A DNA stretch of 64,000 nt from positions 1 through 64,000 of the forward strand of contig CANMJA010000017.1 of NCBI GenBank assembly GCA_947498055.1, read 5' to 3'. The DNA is from an uncultured Tenacibaculum sp. GTDB lineage: Bacteria > Bacteroidota > Bacteroidia > Flavobacteriales > Flavobacteriaceae. The first letter of the stretch is position 1; each line of letters begins with the position of its first letter. Below, piece by piece: positions 19,959 to 29,616 of the stretch. The notes beneath the pieces were generated by a model, which was not told the DNA's origin, ran no database searches, and saw nothing but the letters and a program-made list of their open reading frames with translations. A program made the translations under genes and the position numbers.

Positions 19959-20672
19959 TTATAATTTATTATTATTGATAGTTTCAAAAAAGAGCTTTTT
20001 GTAGGTGTTCCCTATTGGAAGCTCTTTTTTTTGTATCCATACAGAATCATTATCTATTTTATCAATATGTTTAATAGATATAATGTAAGACTTATGTGTT
20101 TGAATAAATTTTGAAGCAGGTAAGTTTTCTTTGATGTTTTTTAAAGTGCTGTAGGTAATAATTCTTTCGTTTTGTAGATAAATAGAAACATAATTTTTTA
20201 ACCCTTCTACATATAGAATATCCTCTAGAAATACTTTTGAAAACTTATTTTTTCCGTCTGTTTTAAAAAAGAAAAACTCCTCTTCCTTGTAAGTTTTTAT
20301 AGGAGAATTAGTTTCTTTTTCTTGAACTTTTAAAACAGCTTTATAAAAACGTTGGAATTCTATGGGTTTTAATAAGTAATCTGTAGCAGTAACTTCATAG
20401 CTTTCTAAAGCAAATTGAGGATATGCTGTGGTAAAAATAATATTCGTTTTCTGATGAATAATTTTAGATAATTGAATACCTGTTATTTCTGGCATTTGTA
20501 TATCTAAAAAAATTAAATCGATACCTCCTTTTTCAATATATTGCAGCGCTTCTAAAGGTTTTGTGTAAGTTCCTTTTAATTCTAGAAAAGAAATTTGATT
20601 TACATATTTCTCTAACAAACGAATTGCGGGTGGCTCATCGTCTACAATTATACAGGTTAGTTGCTTGTTCAT
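19959..20672 (-). CDS. LytTR-family response regulator
   Basis: 237 residues. Receiver domain 1-120 with the acidic pair in IIVDDEPPAIR and phospho-acceptor Asp in LIFLDIQMPEI; LytTR DNA-binding domain about 135-235 (KVFLEDILYVEGLKNYVSIY, FIQTHKSYIISIKHID). Its start overlaps the stop of the upstream histidine kinase by 4 bases, so the pair is translationally coupled. LytTR regulators bind direct repeats upstream of target promoters; targets here are unknown. Confidence 0.93.
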   Translation of the reverse strand: MNKQLTCIIVDDEPPAIRLLEKYVNQISFLELKGTYTKPLEALQYIEKGGIDLIFLDIQMPEITGIQLSKIIHQKTNIIFTTAYPQFALESYEVTATDYLLKPIEFQRFYKAVLKVQEKETNSPIKTYKEEEFFFFKTDGKNKFSKVFLEDILYVEGLKNYVSIYLQNERIITYSTLKNIKENLPASKFIQTHKSYIISIKHIDKIDNDSVWIQKKELPIGNTYKKLFFETINNNKL

Positions 20673-21706
20673 AGTGGTAATTTTAAGTAGGCTTTAAAAA
20701 TAGTGTTATTTTCTTCGTATTTTAAAATAAAATTACTTTTAAAAAGAACTTCTAATCGTTTTTGAATATTTTCACTACCTATTCCAGGTTCTGTATATTT
20801 TTCTGAGATATTGATCGTGTTTTCTGTAATTACTTCAATATACTTTTCTTGAATATTAATTTCAATTTTTGCTGGTTTTTCTAGATCGTTTATAATTCCA
20901 TGTTTACAAACATTTTCAATAAAATGAATTAAAATTAAAGAAGGAATTCTTTGCTGTATAATTTCTCCATGAATATTTAAATATACTTGAAAATGATCTT
21001 CATATCTACGTTTATAAAAATAGAGATAATCTTTAATGAATTGAATTTCTTTTTCTAAAAGAACAAAATTATCGGAAGATTCATAGGTTACGTATCTCAG
21101 AAGTTGTGATAGTTTTAAAATACCCTTGGCTGTTTTTGGTTTGTCATCATGTAATTCAATATAAAAATTATTTAAAGTGTTAAATAGAAAATGCGGACTT
21201 ATTTGTGCTTTTAAAGCAGTTAATTGTGCTTGTTGGTTTTTTAATTTTAATTGATGAAGTTTATCCTTATTCTCATGGTATTTAAATAATAAATAAACAA
21301 CGGTACTATATAAACAAGCTTTAAAAGCATAAATAAAACTATCTGTTAAATAGGTAAGGAGAATACCTTCTTGTTGAAGATTATAATTGTTAATATTAAA
21401 TAAATAAAGTAAAGTTATCTCTTCTAGAAAAAAACGAATACCAGCAAAAACGAAAATCATTAAAGTAATTGAAATAGTAAATAAAAAATACTTTTTAGTA
21501 TCTAGTAGTTTTGGTAACAAAAAATAATAATTAAGACTATAAACGGAGAAAAAACTGATGCTGTAGGTGAAGGTAAGAAGAGAAGCATGAAATAAAGTAA
21601 TAGTGTTTTTTTGTGAGATAAATATATTCCAAGCAAAATCTACAAGCACTAAAATTAAAACAATAAGTAAATTATACCTTAATTCTTTAGTTAGTTTCAA
21701 ATTCAT
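20669..21706 (-). CDS. LytS-like sensor histidine kinase
   Basis: 345 residues. Four or so membrane helices fill the first ~145 residues with no extracytoplasmic sensor domain. A His_kinase domain follows, with phospho-acceptor His in ALKAQISPHFLFNTLNNFY, then an ATPase domain with N-box HFIENVCKHG and GIGSENIQKRL. It phosphorylates the LytTR regulator encoded immediately downstream. The stimulus is not deducible; this membrane-only layout is common in Bacteroidota. Confidence 0.92.
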   Translation of the reverse strand: MNLKLTKELRYNLLIVLILVLVDFAWNIFISQKNTITLFHASLLTFTYSISFFSVYSLNYYFLLPKLLDTKKYFLFTISITLMIFVFAGIRFFLEEITLLYLFNINNYNLQQEGILLTYLTDSFIYAFKACLYSTVVYLLFKYHENKDKLHQLKLKNQQAQLTALKAQISPHFLFNTLNNFYIELHDDKPKTAKGILKLSQLLRYVTYESSDNFVLLEKEIQFIKDYLYFYKRRYEDHFQVYLNIHGEIIQQRIPSLILIHFIENVCKHGIINDLEKPAKIEINIQEKYIEVITENTINISEKYTEPGIGSENIQKRLEVLFKSNFILKYEENNTIFKAYLKLPL

Positions 21707-21915
21707 ATTTCAAAAATAAACGGAATCTTATCGGATAAATAAAAAATAGGATGAAATATATCTTTTTTTATACAAACAATCTTTTTAATACAACAAAAAA
21801 GAAAGTTAGGTGAACTTTACTATTTGTATACATAAAGTATTGAGTGGTGTAATAAAAAAAATGGAATAATATTTCTTATGTATTCTTGTAAAGCGAATTA
21901 AAATATTTAAATAAA

Positions 21916-22782
21916 ATGAAAGGATACGTAATAATATTAATGGCGGTATCAACAATAATATCATGTCAAAAAAAGGAAAAAGAATCATTAAATGAAAAAG
22001 AAACAAGGTTAAAACCGTTTTCTTCTTATTACCCTAAAGAGAAAACCAAAATCTTAGTAGTAGGAACATTTCATTTTTCTTACCCAGGGTTAGATGTTAT
22101 CAAAACAAAGGAAACAGATAAGGTGGATGTTTTAAAAGAACCTAAAAAATCTGAAGTAAAAGAATTGGTAGCATATATAAAAAAATTTAAACCAACTAAA
22201 GTAGCTGTTGAGGCTAAAGTAAATTGGGATATTAATGAAAAATATAAAGAATATAGAAAAGGAAAATATAGAAATGTACGAAATGAAACATATCAATTAG
22301 GAATGTGTATTGCAAATGATTTTAATTTAGATAGTATTTATCCTGTTGACACAAAGTCTTTTAGTGATGACTTATTTAAGTTAAACCCTAAATTAATGGA
22401 GGATTTATCTAAAGATTATGATTTTAATTCAGAAGATCCGTTTAATAAAATGATTGAAAAATCTTTTAATGAAGCAGGAAAACTTCCATCTAAAATAAAC
22501 CTATTAGAATATTTTAAATATACCAATAGTATTGAAGGACACCAAAATAATTACGGTGCTTATTTTACAGGAGATTTTAAATTAGATAACAATCGAGGAG
22601 CAGATTTTTTATCGGTATGGTGGTATAATAGAAATCTTAGAATCTTCAGAAATATTCAAAAAATTGATCAAACAAAAGAAGATAGAATCTTGGTAATTAT
22701 GGGAAATGGACATGCATCAGTTTTAAGACATATGATAGAGTATTCACCAGAATATGAGTTTGTAGAATTTAATAATTTATAA
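21916..22782 (+). CDS. DUF5694 lipoprotein (TraB/GumN-like fold)
   Basis: 288 residues. Lipobox MAVSTIISCQKK; domain starts TKILVVGTFHFSYPG and ends with the conserved MGNGHASVLRHMIEYSP. The GTFHF and GHA motifs resemble the paired GxH motifs of TraB/Tiki-like proteins, some of which are metalloproteases, but activity of DUF5694 is not established. A broken second copy of the same family follows (22793-22978). Confidence 0.85.
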   Translation: MKGYVIILMAVSTIISCQKKEKESLNEKETRLKPFSSYYPKEKTKILVVGTFHFSYPGLDVIKTKETDKVDVLKEPKKSEVKELVAYIKKFKPTKVAVEAKVNWDINEKYKEYRKGKYRNVRNETYQLGMCIANDFNLDSIYPVDTKSFSDDLFKLNPKLMEDLSKDYDFNSEDPFNKMIEKSFNEAGKLPSKINLLEYFKYTNSIEGHQNNYGAYFTGDFKLDNNRGADFLSVWWYNRNLRIFRNIQKIDQTKEDRILVIMGNGHASVLRHMIEYSPEYEFVEFNNL

Positions 22783-22792
22783 AAAAGCATGA

Positions 22793-22978
22793 AGAGAAAA
22801 AGCGGCAAAATATTATCAAAGAAATTTACGAATGTTTGCTAATATAAATAAGGTTTCAATGACTAAAGATGATAGGGTTTTAATAATCTCTGGAGGGTCT
22901 CATGCTGCCTTTTTTAATATGTTTATGAAACGAAGTCCTATTTATGAAATAAGAGAATTAAAAGAATATTTAAAATAG
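22793..22978 (+). pseudogene. Remnant of a second DUF5694 gene (C-terminal tail)
   Basis: An open frame without a start codon encodes KAAKYYQRNLRMFANINKV, continues with DRVLIISGGSHAAFFNMFMK and ends ELKEYLK, stop at 22976-22978. It aligns with the last ~60 residues of the preceding gene (NRNLRIFRNIQKI...DRILVIMGNGHASVLRHMI). The N-terminal three quarters are gone. It appears to be a tandem paralogue lost by deletion. Confidence 0.8.
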
Positions 22979-22984
22979 TTTGTT

Positions 22985-23041
22985 AATTTATTGAATTTCA
23001 GTTTTTTATTTATTATATTTAAAACTGAAATTCAATAAATT
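22985..23041. repeat. Perfect 21-bp inverted repeat abutting a start codon
   Basis: AATTTATTGAATTTCAGTTTT (22985-23005) is exactly complementary to 23021-23041, with a 15-base AT loop. The right arm ends one base before the ATG of the next gene. It could terminate upstream transcription or hide the translation start of the downstream small gene. Confidence 0.85.
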
Positions 23042-23227
23042 ATGTCTCAACTAAAACAACTTTTTAGATATAGAAGACATCTTGAAGATCGATATAGAAA
23101 GTTACTAGAACGCTCTAACGATTATAGATATATAGATGAAGCTAAAAGTGATATTGCATCCTTTAAAGCAATGAAACTACAAGAGAAAATAAATAGAGTA
23201 AAATACCTAGATAATTCTTTGGTGTAA
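23042..23227 (+). CDS. Small basic helical protein
   Basis: 61 residues, Arg/Lys/Glu-rich, all helical: LFRYRRHLEDRYRKLLERS and MKLQEKINRVKYL suggest a short coiled coil. The pattern recalls the small flavobacterial proteins annotated as Lacal_2735 family, but that is from memory and loose. Its last 21 bases overlap the 3' end of the convergent BtuF-like gene. The start lies directly against a 21-bp inverted repeat. Confidence 0.6.
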   Translation: MSQLKQLFRYRRHLEDRYRKLLERSNDYRYIDEAKSDIASFKAMKLQEKINRVKYLDNSLV

Positions 23228-24001
23228 CTTTTTAAAATAATCAAAAGATTTCAAGAGTCTACTTCCATACCAAGAAAACAGTTCTCCATTAATAAAAACA
23301 GTTTTTGCATGGTGTGTATGTCTACCTATTTCAAAAGCATGTTCTTCTTTAAAAGGAAAGGGTTCTGAGGATAAAAAAACGAAATCAGGATCTCCTTCTA
23401 AGCGTATTTTTTTTAATTCAATTTCAGGATAACGATCTTTATTTTTATAAATATTGTCAAACTTGTTAAGTTGTAAAAGGTGATTTATGAATGTGTTATT
23501 ACCAGCTACCATCCAAGGATTTCTCCAAATAAAATAAGCGACCTTTTTAGTAGGGATTTCTTTGGTGAATTCTTTAAAGTCTGAAAGTTTAAAATTTAAT
23601 TTTTGAATTATTTTGTTAGCTTCAGTTCTGCAAGAAAACAACAAGCCATATTGTTGAATAAGATGAAATACATCTGCTAATGTAAAAATATTAGAAACAT
23701 GAACTAATGTGATCTTATTGCACTCAGTTACTATGCTTTCTGTGTTCTCTTCTTTATTACACAGTATTATATCTGGTTTTAGATCTTTTATTTTATCTAT
23801 TTTTATATTCTTAGTTCCTCCAACAATTGTTTTCGTTTGCTTTAAGTGGTATGGGTGAACACAAAATTTAGTAATACCAACAATAAATTTTTCTAAACCT
23901 AAATCACACAATAATTCCGTTAAACTAGGAACTAAACAAATAATACGTTTAGGCGTGTTAGGAATATTAATTTCTCGTTGAAGTTGATCTTTAAGTATCA
24001 A
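23207..24001 (-). CDS. BtuF/FhuD-like helical-backbone metal receptor protein
   Basis: 264 residues with the two-lobe class III binding-protein pattern: PKRIICLVPSLTELLCDLG at the N-terminus and DPDFVFLSSEPFPF in the C-lobe. There is no signal peptide, since the protein begins MILKDQLQREINIPN, so it may be cytosolic or exported by other means. Relatives bind cobalamin or metal chelates for ABC import; no transporter genes are adjacent. A link to the B12-dependent IcmF 18 kb away is speculative. The name on this evidence is ABC-type substrate-binding-like protein. Confidence 0.82.
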   Translation of the reverse strand: MILKDQLQREINIPNTPKRIICLVPSLTELLCDLGLEKFIVGITKFCVHPYHLKQTKTIVGGTKNIKIDKIKDLKPDIILCNKEENTESIVTECNKITLVHVSNIFTLADVFHLIQQYGLLFSCRTEANKIIQKLNFKLSDFKEFTKEIPTKKVAYFIWRNPWMVAGNNTFINHLLQLNKFDNIYKNKDRYPEIELKKIRLEGDPDFVFLSSEPFPFKEEHAFEIGRHTHHAKTVFINGELFSWYGSRLLKSFDYFKKLHQRII

Positions 24002-24031
24002 AATAATTTATTTACAAACACAAAAATAAAA

Positions 24032-24808
24032 CTATTTTACTCCCATTAATTCTTGAAATTCTTTTTTATACCCTTTGCTTACTCTAAAAGTAGGTTTTAT
24101 ATCTATTATTTTAACATCTGTTTCACCATAGTTAGAAGTAATTATTTCTTCAATAAAATCAGAATTAATAATAGTAGATCTATGTATACGAATAAATCTA
24201 TTCGAATTTAACCTCTTAATAATACTAGATAAAGACTCTCTTAATAAATGTCTTTTATTGTCTTTAGTGAAAATCTCAATATAATAACCAGAAGCTGAAA
24301 TGTATTTAATAACATCTAAGTTTAAGAAGAATATTTTATTCCCAGATTTTATATTTATTTTTTTATTCTCTATTGTTTCCTTATTTTGAACAATAGATAA
24401 GATATTATTTAAACTAGATTGAAGGTTTACTAATCCTTCTTTTCTTTTATATTCTGTGATTTTATCAATTGTTTGATAAAAACGTGAGTCTTCATAAGGT
24501 TTTATAATATAGTCAAAAGCAAAATAATCAAAAGCTTTATAAGCAAATTCATTATGTTTTGTAATAAAAACAAATAAAGGTTTCACAATGTCAGGTGAAA
24601 TTTTTTCAATAATATCAAAACCAGAAATCTCTTGTATTTTAATATCAAGAAAAACAACATCAGGTTTTAAATAATTAATATAATTAATGGCTTCTATAGC
24701 GTTTGAAAAACTTCCAACAATATCGATAGTTTCATAACCTTTTAATAAATTTTCTATTCTTTTTATAGCAATATTTTGGTCATCAACTATAATGGATTTA
24801 ATATGCAT
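24032..24808 (-). CDS. Orphan LytTR-family response regulator
   Basis: 258 residues. Receiver with SIIVDDQNIAIKRIE and phospho-acceptor Asp in VVFLDIKIQEI; LytTR domain from about 150 (KINIKSGNKIFFLNLDVIKY...FIRIHRSTIINSDFIEEI). No histidine kinase lies next to it. It is divergent from the first susC gene, 237 bases away, so control of that locus is a reasonable inference. The upstream HK/RR pair 2 kb away is a possible kinase donor. Confidence 0.9.
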   Translation of the reverse strand: MHIKSIIVDDQNIAIKRIENLLKGYETIDIVGSFSNAIEAINYINYLKPDVVFLDIKIQEISGFDIIEKISPDIVKPLFVFITKHNEFAYKAFDYFAFDYIIKPYEDSRFYQTIDKITEYKRKEGLVNLQSSLNNILSIVQNKETIENKKINIKSGNKIFFLNLDVIKYISASGYYIEIFTKDNKRHLLRESLSSIIKRLNSNRFIRIHRSTIINSDFIEEIITSNYGETDVKIIDIKPTFRVSKGYKKEFQELMGVK

Positions 24809-25045
24809 TATATATAGGGATGTTTATGTTGATTTATATTTGCTAATGTAGAAAAGAAAACTTTCTAAACACGATTTCTTCTACTTTTTAACAAGGAAAT
24901 AACTAGAATTTAACACTATTGTTGTTTGCTTCTAAAAACATATTTTCTACATCAAAAATAAGGTCTTTTACATCAAAATGATGTTAAGAGTAAATTACTG
25001 GAAATATATTTAGCCCCTTACTAATCAATTTAAATTAAATAATTT

Positions 25046-28000
25046 ATGAATTTACATTTTAAAAATGCAATGTATTTGCTGTTTTTCTTAGGTATTATAC
25101 TTAAGATAAATGCGCAAGAAAAAATTGTTACTGGAGTTGTTTCAGATAATTCAGGACCATTACCAGGAGTTAATGTAATTATTAAAGGAACTACTAAGGG
25201 AGTAGAAACAGATTTTGATGGAGCTTATAAGATTAAAACAAAAGTAGGAGATGTTTTAATGTTTAGTTTTATTGGAATGACAACTACAGAGAAAACTATA
25301 GGATCATCTAGTATTATAAATATAGTTATGACAGATGACTCTAATGTTTTAGAAGAAATAGTAGTAGTAGGATACGGTTCTGCTAGAAAAGTAGGTTCAA
25401 TAGTAGGATCGATATCGAGTGTTTCTGGAAAGGAAATAGAAGGGAAACCTTCAGCAAATGTAATGGATGGACTTCAAGGTAGAGTTCCTGGATTACAGGT
25501 TTTAACTTCTTCAGGAGAACCTTCAGCAACCCCTACATTTAGATTACATGGTACAGGGTCATTAGGTGGAGGATCTACACCTTTGGTTGTAGTAGATGGT
25601 GTTCCTGTAAATTCATCATCATTAGTTTCTTTAAATTCAAATGATTTCGAAAGTGTTACTGTCCTAAAAGATGCATCAGCAACTTCTATTTATGGATCAA
25701 GAGCTGCTAACGGGGTTATTTATATAACTTCAAAAAAAGGAAAACGTAACTCAGATCCAACAATTACATTTAGAACTCAGTATAGTGTTTCTAACCTTGC
25801 TAATACAGATTTTTTTGATGGTGTTTTAAACAGTAGAGAACTTGCAGATTTTCAAGTTGAAACTGGTTTTAGAACTCGTGCTGAAGCAGACGATGTTTTG
25901 AGAAATTTCCCAAATGATACTAAATGGTATGAAGTATACTATAAAGATAATGTTGGGTTAACTCAAAATGATTTATCAATTGCAGGAGGTGGAGAAAAAA
26001 CAGCATATTACATTTCTGCGAATTATACAGACCAAGAAGGTTTAGCATTTCAATCAGATTTTGAAAGATATACATTTAGAACTAATATAAATTCTAAATT
26101 AAAAAACTGGTTAAAAGTTGGAGTGAATTTATCGATGGCTTATGATGAAAGAGAAGGGAATCCTTCAGGAGCGAATAGTACAAATAGAGGGTTGTTTTGG
26201 TTAGCGCAACCTTGGTTTTCTCCTACAGATGAAAATGGAGAAAGGTTTGATCTTATTCCTGGTTGGAATAGATTTCATCCAGAATATAGAGAAGAGAAAA
26301 TTAAGAATAATGGGGAAAGAATACAGTTTAATCCTTCAGGATATGTTGAAGTTGAACCGATAAAGAACTTAAAAATAAAAACACAAGCAGGTTTAGATTT
26401 TTTTGACTTTACGCAGAATAATATTGTATTGCCATCATTTGCGGGTAGTTTAGGTAATGGGTCAATATCTAGAAGGTCGGATAGATCTACAAGTTTAACC
26501 GTAACTAATACGGCGGAATATAAGTGGAAGTTAAACGATAAAAATAGTTTTGTGTTTTTAGCGGGACATGAAATTTTTGAAAATAAATTTAAATCTTTTG
26601 GAGCTAGCTCGAATGGACTTACTGATGATAGGCTATTAGAGTTAGATTTAGGGCCAGATAATAGAAACGTTTTTGAAGATAATTCAGAATTTGTATTCGA
26701 ATCGTTTTTTGGAAGGCTAGAATATGATTATGATAGCAAATACTTCTTTGACTTTTCTGTTAGACAAGATGGGTCTTCTAGGTTTGGTTTAAATAATCGA
26801 AAAGCTACTTTTTGGTCAGTTGGTGGATTGTGGAAACTTAAAAAAGAGAATTTTCTTTCAGATGTTGATTGGTTAAACGATCTTTCAATTAGAGGAAGTT
26901 ATGGAACTAGTGGGAATTCAGGAAGTACAGAGGTAGATTTAACTAATATAGCACCATCTTTAGTAGTCAATTTTGAATCTATAGCAACTGCTGGAGCTAA
27001 TCAATATAATGGGCAAACTGGTTTTGAAATTCGTAACCCAGGGAACCCAAACCTTACATGGGAGAATCAATCAAAACTTTCTATAGGTATGAATATAGAA
27101 ATGTTTAATAGAGTGCGTTTAGGTTTGGAATATTATAATAGAAAAACTAGAGATATGCTTCTTGATGTTCCTGTTCCTCTTACTGTAGGGCTATCAGACC
27201 CTAATATAAGATCAAATGTAGGGGAATTAACAAATCAAGGAATAGATGTTAACTTAAGTTTTGATGTCTTTAAAAATAGAGATTTTTACTTTAGTCCTTA
27301 TGTAAACTTAAATTATAATAAAGAAGAAGTTACAGAACTTTTTGACGGTAACGATTTTTGGATTATTCCTAATACAGGAGTAGCATGGGCAGTAGGTCAG
27401 CCGGTTACATATTTTTATCCAATTCACGCTGGTGTAAATTCTCAAACAGGATTATCTGAATGGTTTGTGCCTAATGCAGATCCAAATCAAGTAGTTAATA
27501 CTAATAAGGATAGGAATAATGTTACCGATAGTTTTAATGCAACAGATTTACAACAGAGTACAGGTATAAAAAGGAACGCTCCTTTAAATGGAGGTTTTGG
27601 TTTTTCTTCTGGATATAAAGGTTTTAGCTTACAAGCAGATTTTTCTTTCTCTAGTGGTAAATATTTAATTAATAATGATCGTTTTTTCTCAGAAAATCCA
27701 AATTTATTTACAGGGTTTAATCAATCATCTAGAGTCTTAGATTATTGGAAGCAACCAGGAGATGTTACTACCTTTCCAAAATTTGACGGGCCTAGATTTA
27801 CACAGTTTGATTCGACATTAATAGAGGATGCTTCTTTTATTAGAATGAAAAATATCACATTATCTTACAGTTTACCAAGTGAGATTGTTGAGCGTGTAAA
27901 ATTGAAGAATGTAAGGTTGTTTACGGTAGGTAGAAATTTATTAACCTTTACAGATTATTTAGGGGTTGACCCAGAAATTGATTCTAATATAGCATTAGGT

Positions 28001-28051
28001 TCAAATCCTAATACGAAACAAATTTCTTTTGGTGTAGAAATTAAATTTTAA
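25046..28051 (+). CDS. SusC-family TonB-dependent outer membrane transporter (copy 1)
   Basis: 1001 residues. Signal peptide to about residue 24, a carboxypeptidase-regulatory-like domain (VVSDNSGPLPGVNVIIKGTT to ~110), the SusC signature VVGYGSARKVG as TonB box region, plug with PLVVVDGVPV and TSIYGSRAANGVIYITSKKG, then a 22-strand-type barrel ending in FGVEIKF. It imports large nutrients together with the SusD partner encoded 3 bases downstream. Substrate is unknown: no glycoside hydrolase, sulfatase or peptidase is adjacent. The first 33 coding bases plus 9 upstream are identical to copy 2. Confidence 0.93.
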   Translation: MNLHFKNAMYLLFFLGIILKINAQEKIVTGVVSDNSGPLPGVNVIIKGTTKGVETDFDGAYKIKTKVGDVLMFSFIGMTTTEKTIGSSSIINIVMTDDSNVLEEIVVVGYGSARKVGSIVGSISSVSGKEIEGKPSANVMDGLQGRVPGLQVLTSSGEPSATPTFRLHGTGSLGGGSTPLVVVDGVPVNSSSLVSLNSNDFESVTVLKDASATSIYGSRAANGVIYITSKKGKRNSDPTITFRTQYSVSNLANTDFFDGVLNSRELADFQVETGFRTRAEADDVLRNFPNDTKWYEVYYKDNVGLTQNDLSIAGGGEKTAYYISANYTDQEGLAFQSDFERYTFRTNINSKLKNWLKVGVNLSMAYDEREGNPSGANSTNRGLFWLAQPWFSPTDENGERFDLIPGWNRFHPEYREEKIKNNGERIQFNPSGYVEVEPIKNLKIKTQAGLDFFDFTQNNIVLPSFAGSLGNGSISRRSDRSTSLTVTNTAEYKWKLNDKNSFVFLAGHEIFENKFKSFGASSNGLTDDRLLELDLGPDNRNVFEDNSEFVFESFFGRLEYDYDSKYFFDFSVRQDGSSRFGLNNRKATFWSVGGLWKLKKENFLSDVDWLNDLSIRGSYGTSGNSGSTEVDLTNIAPSLVVNFESIATAGANQYNGQTGFEIRNPGNPNLTWENQSKLSIGMNIEMFNRVRLGLEYYNRKTRDMLLDVPVPLTVGLSDPNIRSNVGELTNQGIDVNLSFDVFKNRDFYFSPYVNLNYNKEEVTELFDGNDFWIIPNTGVAWAVGQPVTYFYPIHAGVNSQTGLSEWFVPNADPNQVVNTNKDRNNVTDSFNATDLQQSTGIKRNAPLNGGFGFSSGYKGFSLQADFSFSSGKYLINNDRFFSENPNLFTGFNQSSRVLDYWKQPGDVTTFPKFDGPRFTQFDSTLIEDASFIRMKNITLSYSLPSEIVERVKLKNVRLFTVGRNLLTFTDYLGVDPEIDSNIALGSNPNTKQISFGVEIKF

Positions 28052-28054
28052 ATT

Positions 28055-29551
28055 ATGAAACTTAATAAAATAATAATATATTCTTTACTGAGTTTAAGCA
28101 TTGGCTTTTTCTCATGTGACGATTTAGATAGATTCCCAGTGAATGAAATAGCTATAGGAGAGAGCTTTCAATCAATTCAAGATGCGCGTGCATGGAGTAA
28201 TGGGATGTACAGTACTCTTAGAAATAACGTATACGGTAATAAAATGTTTACTACCGATGTTCAGGCAGACCAATTAAATGCCTCTTTAACTTATGGAAAT
28301 AGAAATGGTGCCCCTCATAGATGGGTGGAGTTTTTAGCTAACACTGGAGTTTTAGAAGAATTTTGGGGAGATGCTTATAATGGAATTTCAAATATAAATT
28401 TGGCTCTTGTAGAATTTGATAAAATTCAATTAGAAGAACAGTCAGAAAAAGAAGAGCTTAATCAATTAAAAGGAGAAGCATATTTAGCTAGAGCTTTTTA
28501 TTACCATAGGTTAGTAGTTAGATTTGCAAAAATCTATAACTCTTCTTCGGCATCTACTGACTTGGGAGTGCCTATTGAATTAGAGTTTAGTGTAGATCAA
28601 ATTTCTAAACCTTCTAGAGGAACTGTAGAAATGGTATACGAACAAATTTTAGAAGATATTTCTAAAGCAAAATCATTATTGTCAGGTGTCGAAGGAAGTG
28701 CAGGAGCACTAAAATTTAACATTGATGCGGTAAAGGCATTAGAAGCTAGGGTTTTATTTTATAAGGGAGATTATGATAAAGCAAAAATAGTAGCAGAAGA
28801 ATTAATTAATGGAAATAAATATCCATTAATTACTGATGCAACTCAATTAAGTAACATGTGGACGAATGATTTTCATCAAGAAGTTATATCGGCTTTATTT
28901 GTTGCGGCGCCTAATGAATTAGCAAGTGCTAACAATATTTATTTAGGTTTTATAGGAGCAACAGGTAATTACCAACCAGATTTTATCCCTTCTCAATGGG
29001 TGATAGATAAATATGAAGATGCTGATTACAGAAAAAGCGTATACTTCTCACCTAAAAACGTTGAGCAAGAAGGAGTAGTATATCCAAATGTATGGTTAGT
29101 AAATAAGTATCCAGGAAATCCTAACCTATTTACTGGAGCGAATAGTAATTTTCAGCATGCTCCTATTTTATTTAGAATTGCTGAAATGTATTTAATATCG
29201 GCAGAGTCAGATTTAAATACTGGAGGAGATCCTTTAGTAAGATTAAATCAGTTAAGACAAGCAAGAAACGCTTCAACATTAGCAGGTTTATCTGGTAATG
29301 CCTTAACTGAAGCAGTTAGAGATGAGAGATCTAGAGAATTAGCTTTTGAAGGTTTCAGATTAGATGACTTAAGAAGATGGAATTTAGGCTTTAATCGTTC
29401 AAGCCCTCAGAATTTATCTTTAATTAATGAAGGGCCTCAATTTGATAAATTGTCTCAACCAGCAGGAGCTGACAAATTTACATGGGGTATTCCTACACGT
29501 GATATTACTGTGAATCCAAATTTAAGAGATCAACAAAATCCAGGATGGTAA
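28055..29551 (+). CDS. SusD/RagB-family surface lipoprotein (copy 1)
   Basis: 498 residues. Lipobox SLSIGFFSCDDLDRFP; helical TPR-like SusD fold with QLKGEAYLARAFYYHRLVVRF and the C-terminal RDERSRELAFEGFRLDDLRRW signature. It caps the SusC barrel on the cell surface and captures substrate. Translationally adjacent to susC copy 1. Confidence 0.93.
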   Translation: MKLNKIIIYSLLSLSIGFFSCDDLDRFPVNEIAIGESFQSIQDARAWSNGMYSTLRNNVYGNKMFTTDVQADQLNASLTYGNRNGAPHRWVEFLANTGVLEEFWGDAYNGISNINLALVEFDKIQLEEQSEKEELNQLKGEAYLARAFYYHRLVVRFAKIYNSSSASTDLGVPIELEFSVDQISKPSRGTVEMVYEQILEDISKAKSLLSGVEGSAGALKFNIDAVKALEARVLFYKGDYDKAKIVAEELINGNKYPLITDATQLSNMWTNDFHQEVISALFVAAPNELASANNIYLGFIGATGNYQPDFIPSQWVIDKYEDADYRKSVYFSPKNVEQEGVVYPNVWLVNKYPGNPNLFTGANSNFQHAPILFRIAEMYLISAESDLNTGGDPLVRLNQLRQARNASTLAGLSGNALTEAVRDERSRELAFEGFRLDDLRRWNLGFNRSSPQNLSLINEGPQFDKLSQPAGADKFTWGIPTRDITVNPNLRDQQNPGW

Positions 29552-29584
29552 TGAATAAGATCATCTTTTAAGGTTTTAAAAATA

Positions 29585-29616
29585 AGGCTGCCATTTTTTG
29601 GTAGTCTTTTTTTTGC
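29585..29616 (+). terminator. Terminator after susD copy 1
   Basis: GGCTGCC (29586-29592) pairs with GGTAGTC (29600-29606) with wobbles, followed by a run of eight or more T. Confidence 0.7.

Noticed and set aside
23207..24001. Functional link of the BtuF-like protein with icmF
   Set aside because: Eighteen kilobases apart with no transporter genes or shared regulatory site; B12 specificity is not shown by the sequence.
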